This document shows positions 1 to 7,674 of a stretch of DNA of 15,350 nt, in pieces. A program made the position numbers and the translations under genes. Numbering within the stretch: position 1 is the first letter of the stretch; every line of letters begins with the position of its first letter. This DNA comes from Thermodesulfovibrionales bacterium. Lineage in GTDB: Bacteria; Nitrospirota; Thermodesulfovibrionia; Thermodesulfovibrionales; SM23-35. The stretch lies in NCBI GenBank assembly GCA_020062205.1, contig JAGUWT010000258.1, positions 1 through 15,350 of the forward strand, read 5' to 3'. Under the pieces are notes generated by a model that saw nothing but the letters and a program-made list of their open reading frames with translations, did not search any database and was not told where the DNA came from.

Positions 1-2
1 AT

Positions 3-69
3 GAGAACACAGAGAAACACAAGGAATTATGTGGGTTTTAAAAAATTTCAAGTCTCTCTCTGTGTTCTC
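3..69. repeat. Imperfect inverted repeat upstream of nfi
   Basis: GAGAACACAGAGA at 3-15 is the exact reverse complement of TCTCTGTGTTCTC at 57-69, a 13-bp stem with a 41-base loop. CACAGAGAACACAGAG-type sequence is a common dispersed intergenic repeat in several bacterial groups (recollection, not checked). An ATG at 29 lies inside the loop, which is one reason to prefer the nfi start at 107. Confidence 0.5.
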
Positions 70-106
70 TGTGGTTTTAAAATCGCTCAATTTAGGTAAA
101 AATATC

Positions 107-796
107 ATGTTTATAGAATGGCCAAAAAATATCAAAGACGCAAGGGCAATTCAGATAGCCCTGAGAGATAAGGTAAGAATTTTTCCCCTTAGAAAAAAGC
201 CAAAATTCATTGCCGCTGTTGATGCAGCATTTTTTCAAGATAAGGTTATCGGAGTCGCCTGCCTTTATAAGTATCCTGAGATAATTTTATTAGAAGAGGC
301 GTCTGCAGTTACTAGGGTGTCTTTTCCATACATACCCGGCTTTTTGTCATTCAGAGAAGGTCCGGCAATCATTGAAGCCCTGAACAGATTAAAAATTAAA
401 CCTGATGTAATCCTTTTTGACGGTCAGGGAATTGCTCATCCATTGGGTCTTGGTATAGCATCCCATATCGGCGTACTTATTGATATGCCGACTATTGGAT
501 GTGCAAAGTCAAGACTGATCGGAGAATATAAGGAGCCCGGTTTAAAAAAGGGAGGTCGGTCTTCTCTGGAATATAAAAATAAAGTCGTTGGTGCGGTTTT
601 GAGGACAAGAGACAGCATCAGACCTCTTTTTGTCTCACCAGGACACATGATTGATTTAAAATCTTCTATCGAGATTGTGCTTGGATGTATCAGCAAATAT
701 AGGATACCTGAACCTTTAAGAAGGGCAGATTTTCTATCAAAGAAGATCAAGAATGACACAACATATTTAAAAACAGGTAATATGAGTTCACGTTAA
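107..796 (+). CDS. nfi: Endonuclease V (deoxyinosine 3'-endonuclease)
   Basis: DNA repair enzyme that nicks the second phosphodiester bond 3' of deoxyinosine and other deaminated bases. The 229-aa product has the usual family length (about 225). Visible family motifs are AAVDAAF with Asp39, PYIPGFLSFRE with the lesion-wedge Tyr75 and Glu84, FDGQGIAHP with Asp105, GCAKSRL with Lys134, SPGH at 177-180 and the C-terminal PEPLRRAD with Asp208. An in-frame ATG at 29 would add 26 residues unlike the family and lies in an inverted repeat. ATG 107 gives the normal N-terminus, although its ribosome site (AGGT about 10 bases upstream) is weak. The gene converges with carB, with a 5-base gap between the two stop codons and no visible terminator. 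Confidence 0.93.
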   Translation: MFIEWPKNIKDARAIQIALRDKVRIFPLRKKPKFIAAVDAAFFQDKVIGVACLYKYPEIILLEEASAVTRVSFPYIPGFLSFREGPAIIEALNRLKIKPDVILFDGQGIAHPLGLGIASHIGVLIDMPTIGCAKSRLIGEYKEPGLKKGGRSSLEYKNKVVGAVLRTRDSIRPLFVSPGHMIDLKSSIEIVLGCISKYRIPEPLRRADFLSKKIKNDTTYLKTGNMSSR

Positions 797-801
797 TCCT
801 T

Positions 802-3800
802 CTATCTGATGTCTGTATGGTAGCTCTGAAGAGACTTGATATCACTTTGTTGCTTCTGAAAGGCTTCAACTCCACGTGCAGCAGCAACAGCCGCAGCTAA
901 TGTCGTAATGTATGGCACTTTATACTTGATAGCTGCCTTCCGAATGTAGGAATCGTCATGCTTACCCAATTTCCCACTTGGGGTATTGATCACCAGCTTT
1001 ATTTCCTTATTCTTGATCGCATCTACTATATTAGGGCGACCCTCATGAATTTTATCGATGGGTTTGGCTTGAACACCATTGTTGGTAAAAAACTGATATG
1101 TTCCACGGGTGGCTTTTATTTTGAATCCTAATCTTTCGAATCGCTTCGCAACCTGCAGAGCCGCTTGCTTATCTTGATCTGAAACAGTAATGAGCACTGT
1201 TCCCTCTGTGGGGAGACGCTGCTGGGCTGCTTCCTGTGCTTTGTAATAGGCAAGACCGAAAGAATCAGCCATGCCCAAAACTTCTCCTGTGGAACGCATT
1301 TCTGGACCCAGGAGTGGATCCACTTCAGGGAACATATTGAATGGAAAGACCGCTTCCTTTACCCCAAAATGAGAGATGAGTCTTTGTTTTATATTGAGAT
1401 CAGTTAGCTTCTTGCCGAGCATAATCTGGGTCGCGATACGAGCCATGGGTATGTTGCAGACCTTTGAAACCAAAGGCACGGTTCGAGACGCTCGCGGATT
1501 GGCTTCAAGGACATAGACCGTATTGTTTGCAATAGCATACTGTATATTCATGAGACCTATTACATCCAGTTCCATAGCAATCTTCCGTGTGTATTCATAA
1601 ATGGTTTCAAGATGTTTAGGTGGAATACTTATGGGAGGAATCACACATGCAGAATCTCCCGAATGAATCCCGGCGAGCTCAATATGTTCCATTACTGCTG
1701 GGACAAATGCTTCGCTCCCGTCAGCTATGGCATCTGCTTCGGCTTCTATGGCATTCTCCAGGAACTTATCTATGAGGATAGGCCGATCAGGGGTGACTCC
1801 TACAGCAGCTAATACATAGTGTTTGAGCATTTCTTCATCGTGGACCACTTCCATTCCACGGCCACCAAGAACGTACGAAGGTCTTACCATAAGGGGGTAG
1901 CCAATCCTTTCAGCTACATTCAATGCTTCCTCTAACGTGCTTGCCATACCAGATTCGGGCATGGGTATCCCCAATTTTTTCATCATTTTGCGGAACCTAT
2001 CCCGATCCTCTGCAAGATCTATAGTTTCTGTGGAAGTACCTATGATTTTTACCCCTGCTTCAACCAGTTCTTTAGCTATATTAAGAGGTGTCTGTCCCCC
2101 AAACTGTACAATCACTCCTTCAGGTTTTTCCTTTTCATAAATAGAGAGGACATCCTCTACGGTGACAGGTTCAAAGTATAATTTGTCCGAAGTATCGTAA
2201 TCTGTTGAAACCGTTTCCGGGTTGCAGTTGACCATGATAGATTCATACCCTTCATCGCGTAGTGCAAAAGCAGCATGAACACAGCAATAGTCAAATTCTA
2301 TACCCTGACCAATACGGTTGGGACCGCCTCCTAAAACCATAATCTTTTTCCGTTCACTTCTTTTTACTCTGTCTATTGCATTATAAGTAGAAAAATAATA
2401 AGCAGCATTTTCTACTCCACTTACTGGAACAGGCTCCCATCCCTGAACTACCCCTAATGATTTACGGTGTTCCCGGATTTCTTTTTCCGGTATACTTAGG
2501 AGTTGAGACAGGTAACGGTCTGCAAATCCATCCTTCTTGGCATGGATCAGCAATGCATCAGGTAATCTTTTGCCCTTATACTTGAGTATATCTTCCTCCA
2601 ACTGTACGAGCTCCTTCATCTGCTCGATAAACCAGGTTTTGATGTAAGTCCTTTCGTAGAGGACATCTACAGATGCACCTTTTCGCAGGGCCTCATACAT
2701 GATGAATTGACGTTCACTTGATGGTGAGACGAGTAGTTCCATTAGTTCATCTAAGGATTTCTGGTTAAAGTCTTTAGCAAAACCAAATCCATGACGTCCT
2801 ATCTCCAAAGACCGTATAGATTTTTGGAGCGCTTCTTTGTAAGTCTTCCCGATACTCATTACTTCACCTACAGCACGCATCTGCGTACCAAGATGATCTT
2901 CAACCCCTTCAAACTTCTCGAACGCCCATCTGGCAAACTTGACTACTACATATTCTCCCCAGGGTGTATATTTATCCAGTGTGCCTTCTCTCCAATAGGG
3001 AATTTCATCGAGAGTGAGTCCGCCTGCAAGCATAGCTGAAATAAGCGCTATTGGGAATCCAGTGGCTTTGGAGGCAAGAGCAGAAGAACGTGAAGTTCTT
3101 GGGTTAATCTCGATTACTACTACCCGACCATTTTGGGGGTTGTGAGCAAACTGGATGTTCGTCCCTCCGATAACTTTAATGGCTTCAACAATATCGTATG
3201 AATATTTTTGAAGACGTTCCTGCAGTTTAGGGTCAATTGTAAGCATGGGTGCCGTACAAAAGGAATCGCCAGTATGGATTCCCATGGCGTCAACATTTTC
3301 TATAAAACAGACTGTGATTCGCTGATTTTTAGCATCTCGTACCACTTCAAGTTCCAATTCTTCCCATCCCAAGACTGACTCTTCAACAAGTATCTGACCG
3401 ATAAGGCTGGCGGAAATGCCCCGGCCTGCAACTGTTCGTAACTCCTCCCTATTATAGACAAGACCACCTCCAGTTCCTCCAAGCGTATACGCAGGACGGA
3501 TTACAACCGGATATCCAAGTTTTGACGCTATAAGCTCAGCCTCCTCAACGCTGAAAGCCGGTTCACTCTTTGGCATCTCGATACCCAACTGATTCATCGT
3601 CTTTTTAAAGGCAATACGATCTTCACCTCTTTCTATGGCATCTGCTTCTACCCCAATTATCCTTACACCATGGGTCTCGAGAAAGCCACTTCCGGCTAAT
3701 TCAGCAGTGAGATTCAGCCCTGTTTGGCCACCTAAGTTTGGCAGTATGGCATCGGGGCGCTCTTTTTCTATGATCTTTTTCATATATTCAACAGTGAGTG

Positions 3801-4002
3801 GCTCCAAATAGGTCACATCCGCCATCCCTGGATCTGTCATAATCGTTGCTGGGTTAGAATTAACCAGAACTATCTCATATCCTAATTTTCGAAGCGCCTT
3901 GCATGCCTGTGTCCCTGAGTAATCGAATTCGCAAGCTTGACCTATAACAATGGGACCAGACCCGATAATCATCACCTTTTTGATATCATTTCGTCTTGGC
4001 AT
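802..4002 (-). CDS. carB: Carbamoyl-phosphate synthase large subunit
   Basis: Makes carbamoyl phosphate from bicarbonate, ammonia (delivered by the CarA glutaminase) and two ATP, feeding arginine and pyrimidine synthesis in the cytoplasm. The 1066-aa product matches the usual ~1070 aa. The internal duplication is clear: KVMIIGSGPIVIGQACEFDY near the N-terminus is mirrored by KIMVLGGGPNRIGQGIEFDY at about 550. Each half has an ATP-grasp domain (RPAYTLGGTGGG at about 170, RPSYVLGGRGMEVV at about 710; EINPRTSRSS and LEANPRASRTVP metal/ATP-binding segments). The last ~140 residues form the MGS-like allosteric domain. The start is supported by AGGAAGGT 8 bases upstream of the ATG. No carA is adjacent, so the subunits are encoded apart, or carA lies elsewhere. 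No frameshift or missing motif seen. Confidence 0.97.
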   Translation of the reverse strand: MPRRNDIKKVMIIGSGPIVIGQACEFDYSGTQACKALRKLGYEIVLVNSNPATIMTDPGMADVTYLEPLTVEYMKKIIEKERPDAILPNLGGQTGLNLTAELAGSGFLETHGVRIIGVEADAIERGEDRIAFKKTMNQLGIEMPKSEPAFSVEEAELIASKLGYPVVIRPAYTLGGTGGGLVYNREELRTVAGRGISASLIGQILVEESVLGWEELELEVVRDAKNQRITVCFIENVDAMGIHTGDSFCTAPMLTIDPKLQERLQKYSYDIVEAIKVIGGTNIQFAHNPQNGRVVVIEINPRTSRSSALASKATGFPIALISAMLAGGLTLDEIPYWREGTLDKYTPWGEYVVVKFARWAFEKFEGVEDHLGTQMRAVGEVMSIGKTYKEALQKSIRSLEIGRHGFGFAKDFNQKSLDELMELLVSPSSERQFIMYEALRKGASVDVLYERTYIKTWFIEQMKELVQLEEDILKYKGKRLPDALLIHAKKDGFADRYLSQLLSIPEKEIREHRKSLGVVQGWEPVPVSGVENAAYYFSTYNAIDRVKRSERKKIMVLGGGPNRIGQGIEFDYCCVHAAFALRDEGYESIMVNCNPETVSTDYDTSDKLYFEPVTVEDVLSIYEKEKPEGVIVQFGGQTPLNIAKELVEAGVKIIGTSTETIDLAEDRDRFRKMMKKLGIPMPESGMASTLEEALNVAERIGYPLMVRPSYVLGGRGMEVVHDEEMLKHYVLAAVGVTPDRPILIDKFLENAIEAEADAIADGSEAFVPAVMEHIELAGIHSGDSACVIPPISIPPKHLETIYEYTRKIAMELDVIGLMNIQYAIANNTVYVLEANPRASRTVPLVSKVCNIPMARIATQIMLGKKLTDLNIKQRLISHFGVKEAVFPFNMFPEVDPLLGPEMRSTGEVLGMADSFGLAYYKAQEAAQQRLPTEGTVLITVSDQDKQAALQVAKRFERLGFKIKATRGTYQFFTNNGVQAKPIDKIHEGRPNIVDAIKNKEIKLVINTPSGKLGKHDDSYIRKAAIKYKVPYITTLAAAVAAARGVEAFQKQQSDIKSLQSYHTDIR

Positions 4003-4145
4003 ATCACTTCACCTTCCTAACTTTTAAGTATTACTAAATTTTTAACGCTAAAATAGCACGAAATAAGGAGTCAAGTTAAGTATCACTTATATTTTAAAAC
4101 CAGAGTATATAGAATTGCAGAATAAGAGTCAAGTAATCGAATTGC

Positions 4146-4182
4146 CTGTGTCAAAAATCTATATGAAATGTAATTGACACAG
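4146..4182. repeat. 9-bp inverted repeat overlapping the kup promoter -35
   Basis: CTGTGTCAA at 4146-4154 and TTGACACAG at 4174-4182 are perfect reverse complements separated by 19 bases. The right arm contains the TTGACA -35 element of the proposed kup promoter. Half-site symmetry with about two helical turns between arm centres would suit a dimeric regulator; chance symmetry or a hairpin cannot be excluded. Confidence 0.4.
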
Positions 4183-4202
4183 ATAATCCAAGGTTTTAAG
4201 AT
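4174..4202 (+). promoter_or_regulatory. Sigma70-type promoter for the riboswitch-kup transcript
   Basis: TTGACA at 4174-4179, a 17-base spacer and TAAGAT at 4197-4202 (4 of 6 to TATAAT). The predicted start near 4209 falls just upstream of the riboswitch aptamer, exactly where the promoter is needed. Prediction only. Confidence 0.6.
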
Positions 4203-4216
4203 ACTAATAAATATAT

Positions 4217-4337
4217 GATGCATTTGTAGCCGAAATCCATTGAGAAATGGATGCGGGGGGTCCAGTTTAGGGGGCGTATTCCTTCATGGATAGGGCACTT
4301 CCAAGCCCGAGCCCGTCAGCTAACCTCGTAGGCATTT
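4217..4337 (+). promoter_or_regulatory. ydaO/yuaA-type c-di-AMP riboswitch upstream of kup
   Basis: The 3' part GTCAGCTAACCTCGTAGGC (4315-4333) matches the highly conserved end of the ydaO motif from memory. Other family landmarks occur in order: GAAATC, a 6-bp hairpin ATCCAT/ATGGAT (4235-4252), GCGGGGGGTCC, GGGGGCGTATTCC, a GGGC/GCCC hairpin (4293-4308) and GAGCCCGTCAGC. A possible closing P1 helix pairs GATGC (4217-4221) with GCATT (4332-4336). This class binds cyclic di-AMP and typically turns off potassium uptake and cell-wall genes. The downstream gene is a potassium importer, which agrees with the expected target. The exact 5' edge is uncertain. Confidence 0.92.
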
Positions 4338-4356
4338 GGAAGGGTAAGATAAATGC
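4332..4356 (+). promoter_or_regulatory. Candidate riboswitch expression platform hiding the kup ribosome site
   Basis: GCATTT (4332-4337), the 3' end of the aptamer, can pair with AAATGC (4351-4356), which contains the kup start codon. The loop would hold the Shine-Dalgarno GGAAGGG (4338-4344). An identical GCATTT at 4220-4225 could compete for the same partner. This suggests control of translation initiation rather than termination, as no U-tract terminator is visible. The direction of switching cannot be read from the sequence. Confidence 0.4.
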
Positions 4357-6167
4357 TTAATAGAGAATCTCCTGTAAAGGGGATAATAAAATCCTTTGGG
4401 CTCGTCTTTGGGGACATAGGAACAAGTCCCATTTATACCTTAACAGTCATCTTTCTTCTCACGAAACCTTCACAAGCTAATGTCATCGGTGTTCTGTCCC
4501 TTATTGTCTGGACACTGGTAATACTGGTAACAGTTGAATATGCATGGCTTGCAATGAGCCTTGGGAAGAAGGGTGAAGGAGGCACTATTGTTCTGAAGGA
4601 ATTGCTTATCCCTCTTTTAAAGTCAGGCAGGCAGGTATCTTTTGTTACTATGCTTGTCTTTATTGGTATATCACTCCTCATTGGTGATGGAGTAATCACT
4701 CCTGCCATAAGTATCTTGAGTGCAGTTGAGGGATTACTCCTTATTCCTGGATTAGAGAAGACAAATCAGGATATCCTTATTCTTGTTGCAGGAATAATTG
4801 CCATCGTATTATTCATCTTTCAAAGAAAGGGGACCGAAAAGGTTGCCGGAGCATTTGGCCCTCTGATGCTTTTATGGTTTTTATCTCTCTCAATTTCAGG
4901 AGTCTTGTCAATTCTTGCGGTACCATCTGTCGTGAAGGCTATTAACCCGTACTATGCAATACATTTTCTCTATGAAAATGGCATCGAAGGATTTTTTGTG
5001 CTTTCTGAGGTTATCCTCTGTGCTACAGGTGGGGAGGCATTATATGCCGATATGGGACACTTAGGGAGGAAGCCCATCCTGCACGCATGGTATTTTGTAT
5101 TTTTTGCACTCTTGTTAAATTATGTAGGGCAAGGCGCCTTTCTCATTGGGCACCCCGATGCAAATAATGTCCTTTTCGAAATGATATTTTATCAGTCGCA
5201 CACTCTGTATATCCCATTCCTCGTTCTCAGTATTCTTGCAACGGTTATTGCCTCCCAGGCAATGATCAGCGGTATGTTCTCAATAGTCTATCAGGGAATC
5301 ACGACTCATATTATGCCTTTATTTAAGATTGACTATACATCCACTGAACTGAGGTCGCAGATATATATTGGTTTTGTGAATTGGTTCCTGCTCTTTTCTG
5401 TCTTATACATCATGTATGAATTTAAGGAATCTCACCGCCTTGCTGCTGCATATGGCCTTGCAGTCACGGGAACCATGACCCTCACAGGGATAATGATAAC
5501 ATGGATTTTTTATCTGAGGGGGAAAAAGCTGTATACCTTTATTTCATTGTTAGTGACCTATGTAGATATGACATTCCTTCTCTCGAACAGTTACAAGATA
5601 CCTCACGGAGGTTACTGGTCAATCATCATAGCATTGATTCCATTCAGTATCATTATGACATACACTTCTGGTCAGAAGAGGCTTTATAAGTCGATGAGGT
5701 ATATGGATCTTGATACCTTCCTCGAAAGATATAAACGAACATATAAAAGGGTGAGCAAAATTAAAGGTACTGCCCTTTTCTTTGTAAAAGATGTAAAGGA
5801 GATCCCTCCCTATATTGTTAACACCATGTTTTCGAATAATATTATCTATGAAGACAACATCATGGTCTCCATTATGAAACGAGACGACCCATTTGGTGTT
5901 ACGGGATTCTTTAAGGAGGACATTGCTGAAGGGTTGAGACAATTTGAGATTCAATGCGGATATATGGAGGTATTTGATGTAGAGGAGATATTAAGAGAAG
6001 CAGGAATAGATGAAAAGACGATCTTTTATGGTCTTGAAGACATAGTAACCAGAAATATTATCTGGAAGGTGTTTTCAATCATAAAGAAGGTAACCCCCAC
6101 CTTTGTCCAATTCTATCAGCTTCCGCCACACAAACTGCACGGAGTTTTAACGCGTGTCGAAATGTGA
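4353..6167 (+). CDS. kup: Kup-family potassium uptake transporter
   Basis: Inner-membrane K+ importer, thought to work by H+ symport. The 604-aa protein is near the family length (about 620). The KUP hallmark GDIGTSPIY is at 20-28, followed by LGKKGEGG, LIGDGVITPAISILSAVEG, GGEALYADMGHLG and ASQAMISGMFS. About twelve hydrophobic segments fill the first ~450 residues. The rest is the cytoplasmic C-terminal domain (starting near GTALFFVKDVKEIP). ATG 4353 has GGAAGGG 8 bases upstream, directly at the end of a c-di-AMP riboswitch, so expression is almost certainly tied to c-di-AMP and hence to cellular potassium and turgor. No convincing terminator follows. Confidence 0.96.
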   Translation: MLNRESPVKGIIKSFGLVFGDIGTSPIYTLTVIFLLTKPSQANVIGVLSLIVWTLVILVTVEYAWLAMSLGKKGEGGTIVLKELLIPLLKSGRQVSFVTMLVFIGISLLIGDGVITPAISILSAVEGLLLIPGLEKTNQDILILVAGIIAIVLFIFQRKGTEKVAGAFGPLMLLWFLSLSISGVLSILAVPSVVKAINPYYAIHFLYENGIEGFFVLSEVILCATGGEALYADMGHLGRKPILHAWYFVFFALLLNYVGQGAFLIGHPDANNVLFEMIFYQSHTLYIPFLVLSILATVIASQAMISGMFSIVYQGITTHIMPLFKIDYTSTELRSQIYIGFVNWFLLFSVLYIMYEFKESHRLAAAYGLAVTGTMTLTGIMITWIFYLRGKKLYTFISLLVTYVDMTFLLSNSYKIPHGGYWSIIIALIPFSIIMTYTSGQKRLYKSMRYMDLDTFLERYKRTYKRVSKIKGTALFFVKDVKEIPPYIVNTMFSNNIIYEDNIMVSIMKRDDPFGVTGFFKEDIAEGLRQFEIQCGYMEVFDVEEILREAGIDEKTIFYGLEDIVTRNIIWKVFSIIKKVTPTFVQFYQLPPHKLHGVLTRVEM

Positions 6168-6216
6168 AAAGATTTTGGGTTGATACAACGGGTGCCCAGG
6201 GCCCCTCAGTCATTTA

Positions 6217-6225
6217 TGGTATAAT
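6217..6225 (+). promoter_or_regulatory. Extended -10 promoter (TGGTATAAT) giving a leaderless MNT mRNA
   Basis: TGG at 6217-6219 plus TATAAT at 6220-6225 is a perfect extended -10 element; no good -35 is seen at the usual distance. The predicted +1, seven bases after the hexamer, is A6232, the first base of the MNT start codon. Confidence 0.55.
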
Positions 6226-6231
6226 GCATTT

Positions 6232-6582
6232 ATGCAAGGGGTTACAAAGACCTATCTGAGCTATAATGAACAACAAGCAGTAGATAGTATTATCGGGAAT
6301 ATTCCCTCCCTGTATCCAATGATCAATAAGGTTGTGCTTTACGGCTCGAAGGCAAGAGGAGATTTTCTTGAAGAATCTGACATTGACATTCTATTTGTTA
6401 CAGATTATGCCATACCAAGAACTCTGAAGTTTGACATTTATGACGCCATTTTCGAGTTAGAGGTGGAATACAGTGTAGTCATATCAGCCATTTTTATAAC
6501 CAGGGAAGATTTCCAGAGAGGGCAATTATCGTTTATACATCAGGTTCATAAAGAGGGAATTATTCTATGGTCGAGAGAATAA
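6232..6582 (+). CDS. MNT-type nucleotidyltransferase (HEPN partner, antitoxin-like)
   Basis: Small 116-aa nucleotidyltransferase-fold protein. The signature VVLYGSKARGD followed by ESDIDIL places the Gly-Ser at 38-39 and the metal-binding Asp pair at 50 and 52. In MNT/HEPN modules such proteins neutralise the HEPN toxin, in studied cases by adding AMP to it. The position where many relatives carry a third Asp reads EYSVVIS, so the third carboxylate is not evident. The HEPN gene overlaps its 3' end by 16 bases, so the two are translationally linked. No in-frame ATG or GTG lies between an upstream stop (6181) and this start, and there is no Shine-Dalgarno. A strong -10 sits seven bases before the ATG, indicating leaderless initiation. 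The family is clear; its activity is inferred. Confidence 0.88.
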   Translation: MQGVTKTYLSYNEQQAVDSIIGNIPSLYPMINKVVLYGSKARGDFLEESDIDILFVTDYAIPRTLKFDIYDAIFELEVEYSVVISAIFITREDFQRGQLSFIHQVHKEGIILWSRE

Positions 6583-6968
6583 ACAAAGAAGAAAGCAGCC
6601 TTCTTGCAAAAAGCGAGATTGAAAGGGCTGGTGATGAATTAAATGCAGCGAAGATATTGCAGGAAAGTGGTTTTTACTTTAAGAGTGTTGCATCAGCATA
6701 TTACTCAATATATCACGCTTCAAAGGCATTGCTGCTTTTGAAAGGGGTAGCTCCGAAGACGCACGAAGGTGTCGAGAGGATGTTTAGCCTTTACTATATC
6801 AAAACAGAAGAATTCGATTTGACCGTGGGCAAGGCTATTGGCAGGTTGATGAAAATGAGACAGGAGGCAGATTATTATCCTGAAATTCCATTTACCCATG
6901 AGGAGTCGGTAGGGGCTATTCATATGGCTACTGTTTTTTTAGAAAAGGCAAAGTCTCTCATAACGTAA
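6567..6968 (+). CDS. HEPN-domain protein (MNT partner, toxin-like)
   Basis: 133-aa all-helical HEPN protein. The family signature SVASAYYSIYHASKALLLLKG lies around residues 33-53, followed by a conserved MRQEADYY near 95. This belongs to the branch of HEPN proteins encoded beside minimal nucleotidyltransferases. The RX4-6H RNase motif of catalytic HEPN toxins is not visible: the late Arg is followed by QEADYYP with no His at the right distance. It may therefore be a binding partner rather than an RNase. The gene starts inside the MNT gene (16-base overlap), with AGAGGGA upstream of the ATG. Confidence 0.87.
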   Translation: MVERINKEESSLLAKSEIERAGDELNAAKILQESGFYFKSVASAYYSIYHASKALLLLKGVAPKTHEGVERMFSLYYIKTEEFDLTVGKAIGRLMKMRQEADYYPEIPFTHEESVGAIHMATVFLEKAKSLIT

Positions 6969-6973
6969 TCTTA

Positions 6974-6995
6974 CTCTTCCACAGGAGTGGAAGAG
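6974..6995. other. 9-bp perfect stem-loop between HEPN and smr genes
   Basis: CTCTTCCAC (6974-6982) pairs perfectly with GTGGAAGAG (6987-6995) around an AGGA tetraloop. It starts six bases after the HEPN stop codon. No T-run follows on either strand, so it is not a standard intrinsic terminator. It could stabilise the upstream mRNA 3' end or be a processing site. Confidence 0.4.
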
Positions 6996-7017
6996 GGAAG
7001 TACTGCTTAAAGCTCAA

Positions 7018-7635
7018 ATGAAGGGTGCAGCACATTCTTTCACAGTATTGAAAGCGCTGAAAGACACACTCAAAAATAAACCATGTGTCAAGCAAGAGGT
7101 ATCCCAAAACAAGACCGATGATGAGATATTCACTGAGGCTATGGCTGATGTCAGGGAGATATATGAGTTCAGGCAAATTCCTTATAAAAGCCCTCCGAAA
7201 ATAAAGCCCCGACCGATTCAAGCAAATGATGGTGGTGAGATCTTAAAGGAGATAGTAGAAAGGAAAAGAAAGATAAGGCTGTCTGATACAGGAGAATATA
7301 TAGAGTGGAAAACTCCTCATATAAGAAAGGATATAGCTGAACGATTACATCGGGGAGATTTTGCTGTTCAGGACTATATTGACCTTCATGGGATGACCTT
7401 AAGTGAAGCAGAAGAGTCCCTTAAACAATTTTTCAGAGAGGCTATGAACAAAGGTCTTTTCTGTGTCAAGGTGATACATGGGAGAGGACTCAAATCCCCC
7501 AAAGGGCCAGTTCTTAAGAAAGCATTAATAAACTGGCTTCAGGGTTCTTTCAGAAAATGGGTTATGGCATACGCTACGGCAAAAGACTGTGATGGTGGAT
7601 TAGGGGCCACATATATAATTCTCAAATATAAATAG
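7018..7635 (+). CDS. Smr-domain protein (MutS2-type endonuclease domain)
   Basis: 205-aa protein with a C-terminal Smr domain (about 118-205): DLHGMTLSEAEESL with Asp122 and His124, VIHGRGLKSPKGPVLK (152-167) and DGGLGATYIIL (192-202). Smr domains, first described in MutS2, are nicking endonucleases or nucleic-acid binders. Stand-alone versions are common in bacteria and mostly uncharacterised. The N-terminal ~115 residues are polar and contain the FTEAMADV segment found in such proteins. ATG 7018 is the only usable start after an in-frame stop at 6961; its ribosome site is weak (AGAGGG about 20 bases away). The cyclophilin gene follows on the same strand after 39 bases. Confidence 0.9.
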   Translation: MKGAAHSFTVLKALKDTLKNKPCVKQEVSQNKTDDEIFTEAMADVREIYEFRQIPYKSPPKIKPRPIQANDGGEILKEIVERKRKIRLSDTGEYIEWKTPHIRKDIAERLHRGDFAVQDYIDLHGMTLSEAEESLKQFFREAMNKGLFCVKVIHGRGLKSPKGPVLKKALINWLQGSFRKWVMAYATAKDCDGGLGATYIILKYK

Positions 7636-7674
7636 AGGATAGATTTAGGAAAAAATTTATACATGGGAGTTTAT

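Noticed and set aside
29..106. Upstream ATG for endonuclease V adding 26 residues
   Set aside because: The extension is unlike the family, lies within an inverted repeat, and ATG 107 gives the normal length.
436..759. Minus-strand open frame of 107 codons
   Set aside because: It lies wholly inside the well-supported nfi gene and has no family features.
4050..4074. carB promoter on the minus strand (TTGACT at 4069-4074, TATTTT at 4050-4055)
   Set aside because: The spacer is only 13 bases and no better -10 is seen, so I do not report it.
6177..6207. Terminator after kup (GGGTGCCCAGGGCCCC region)
   Set aside because: GC-rich, but without a clean stem and without a T-run.
7663..7674. Earlier ATG for the cyclophilin
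   Set aside because: ATG 7675 has GGGAG at ideal distance and starts a standard signal peptide; the earlier ATG overlaps that ribosome site.
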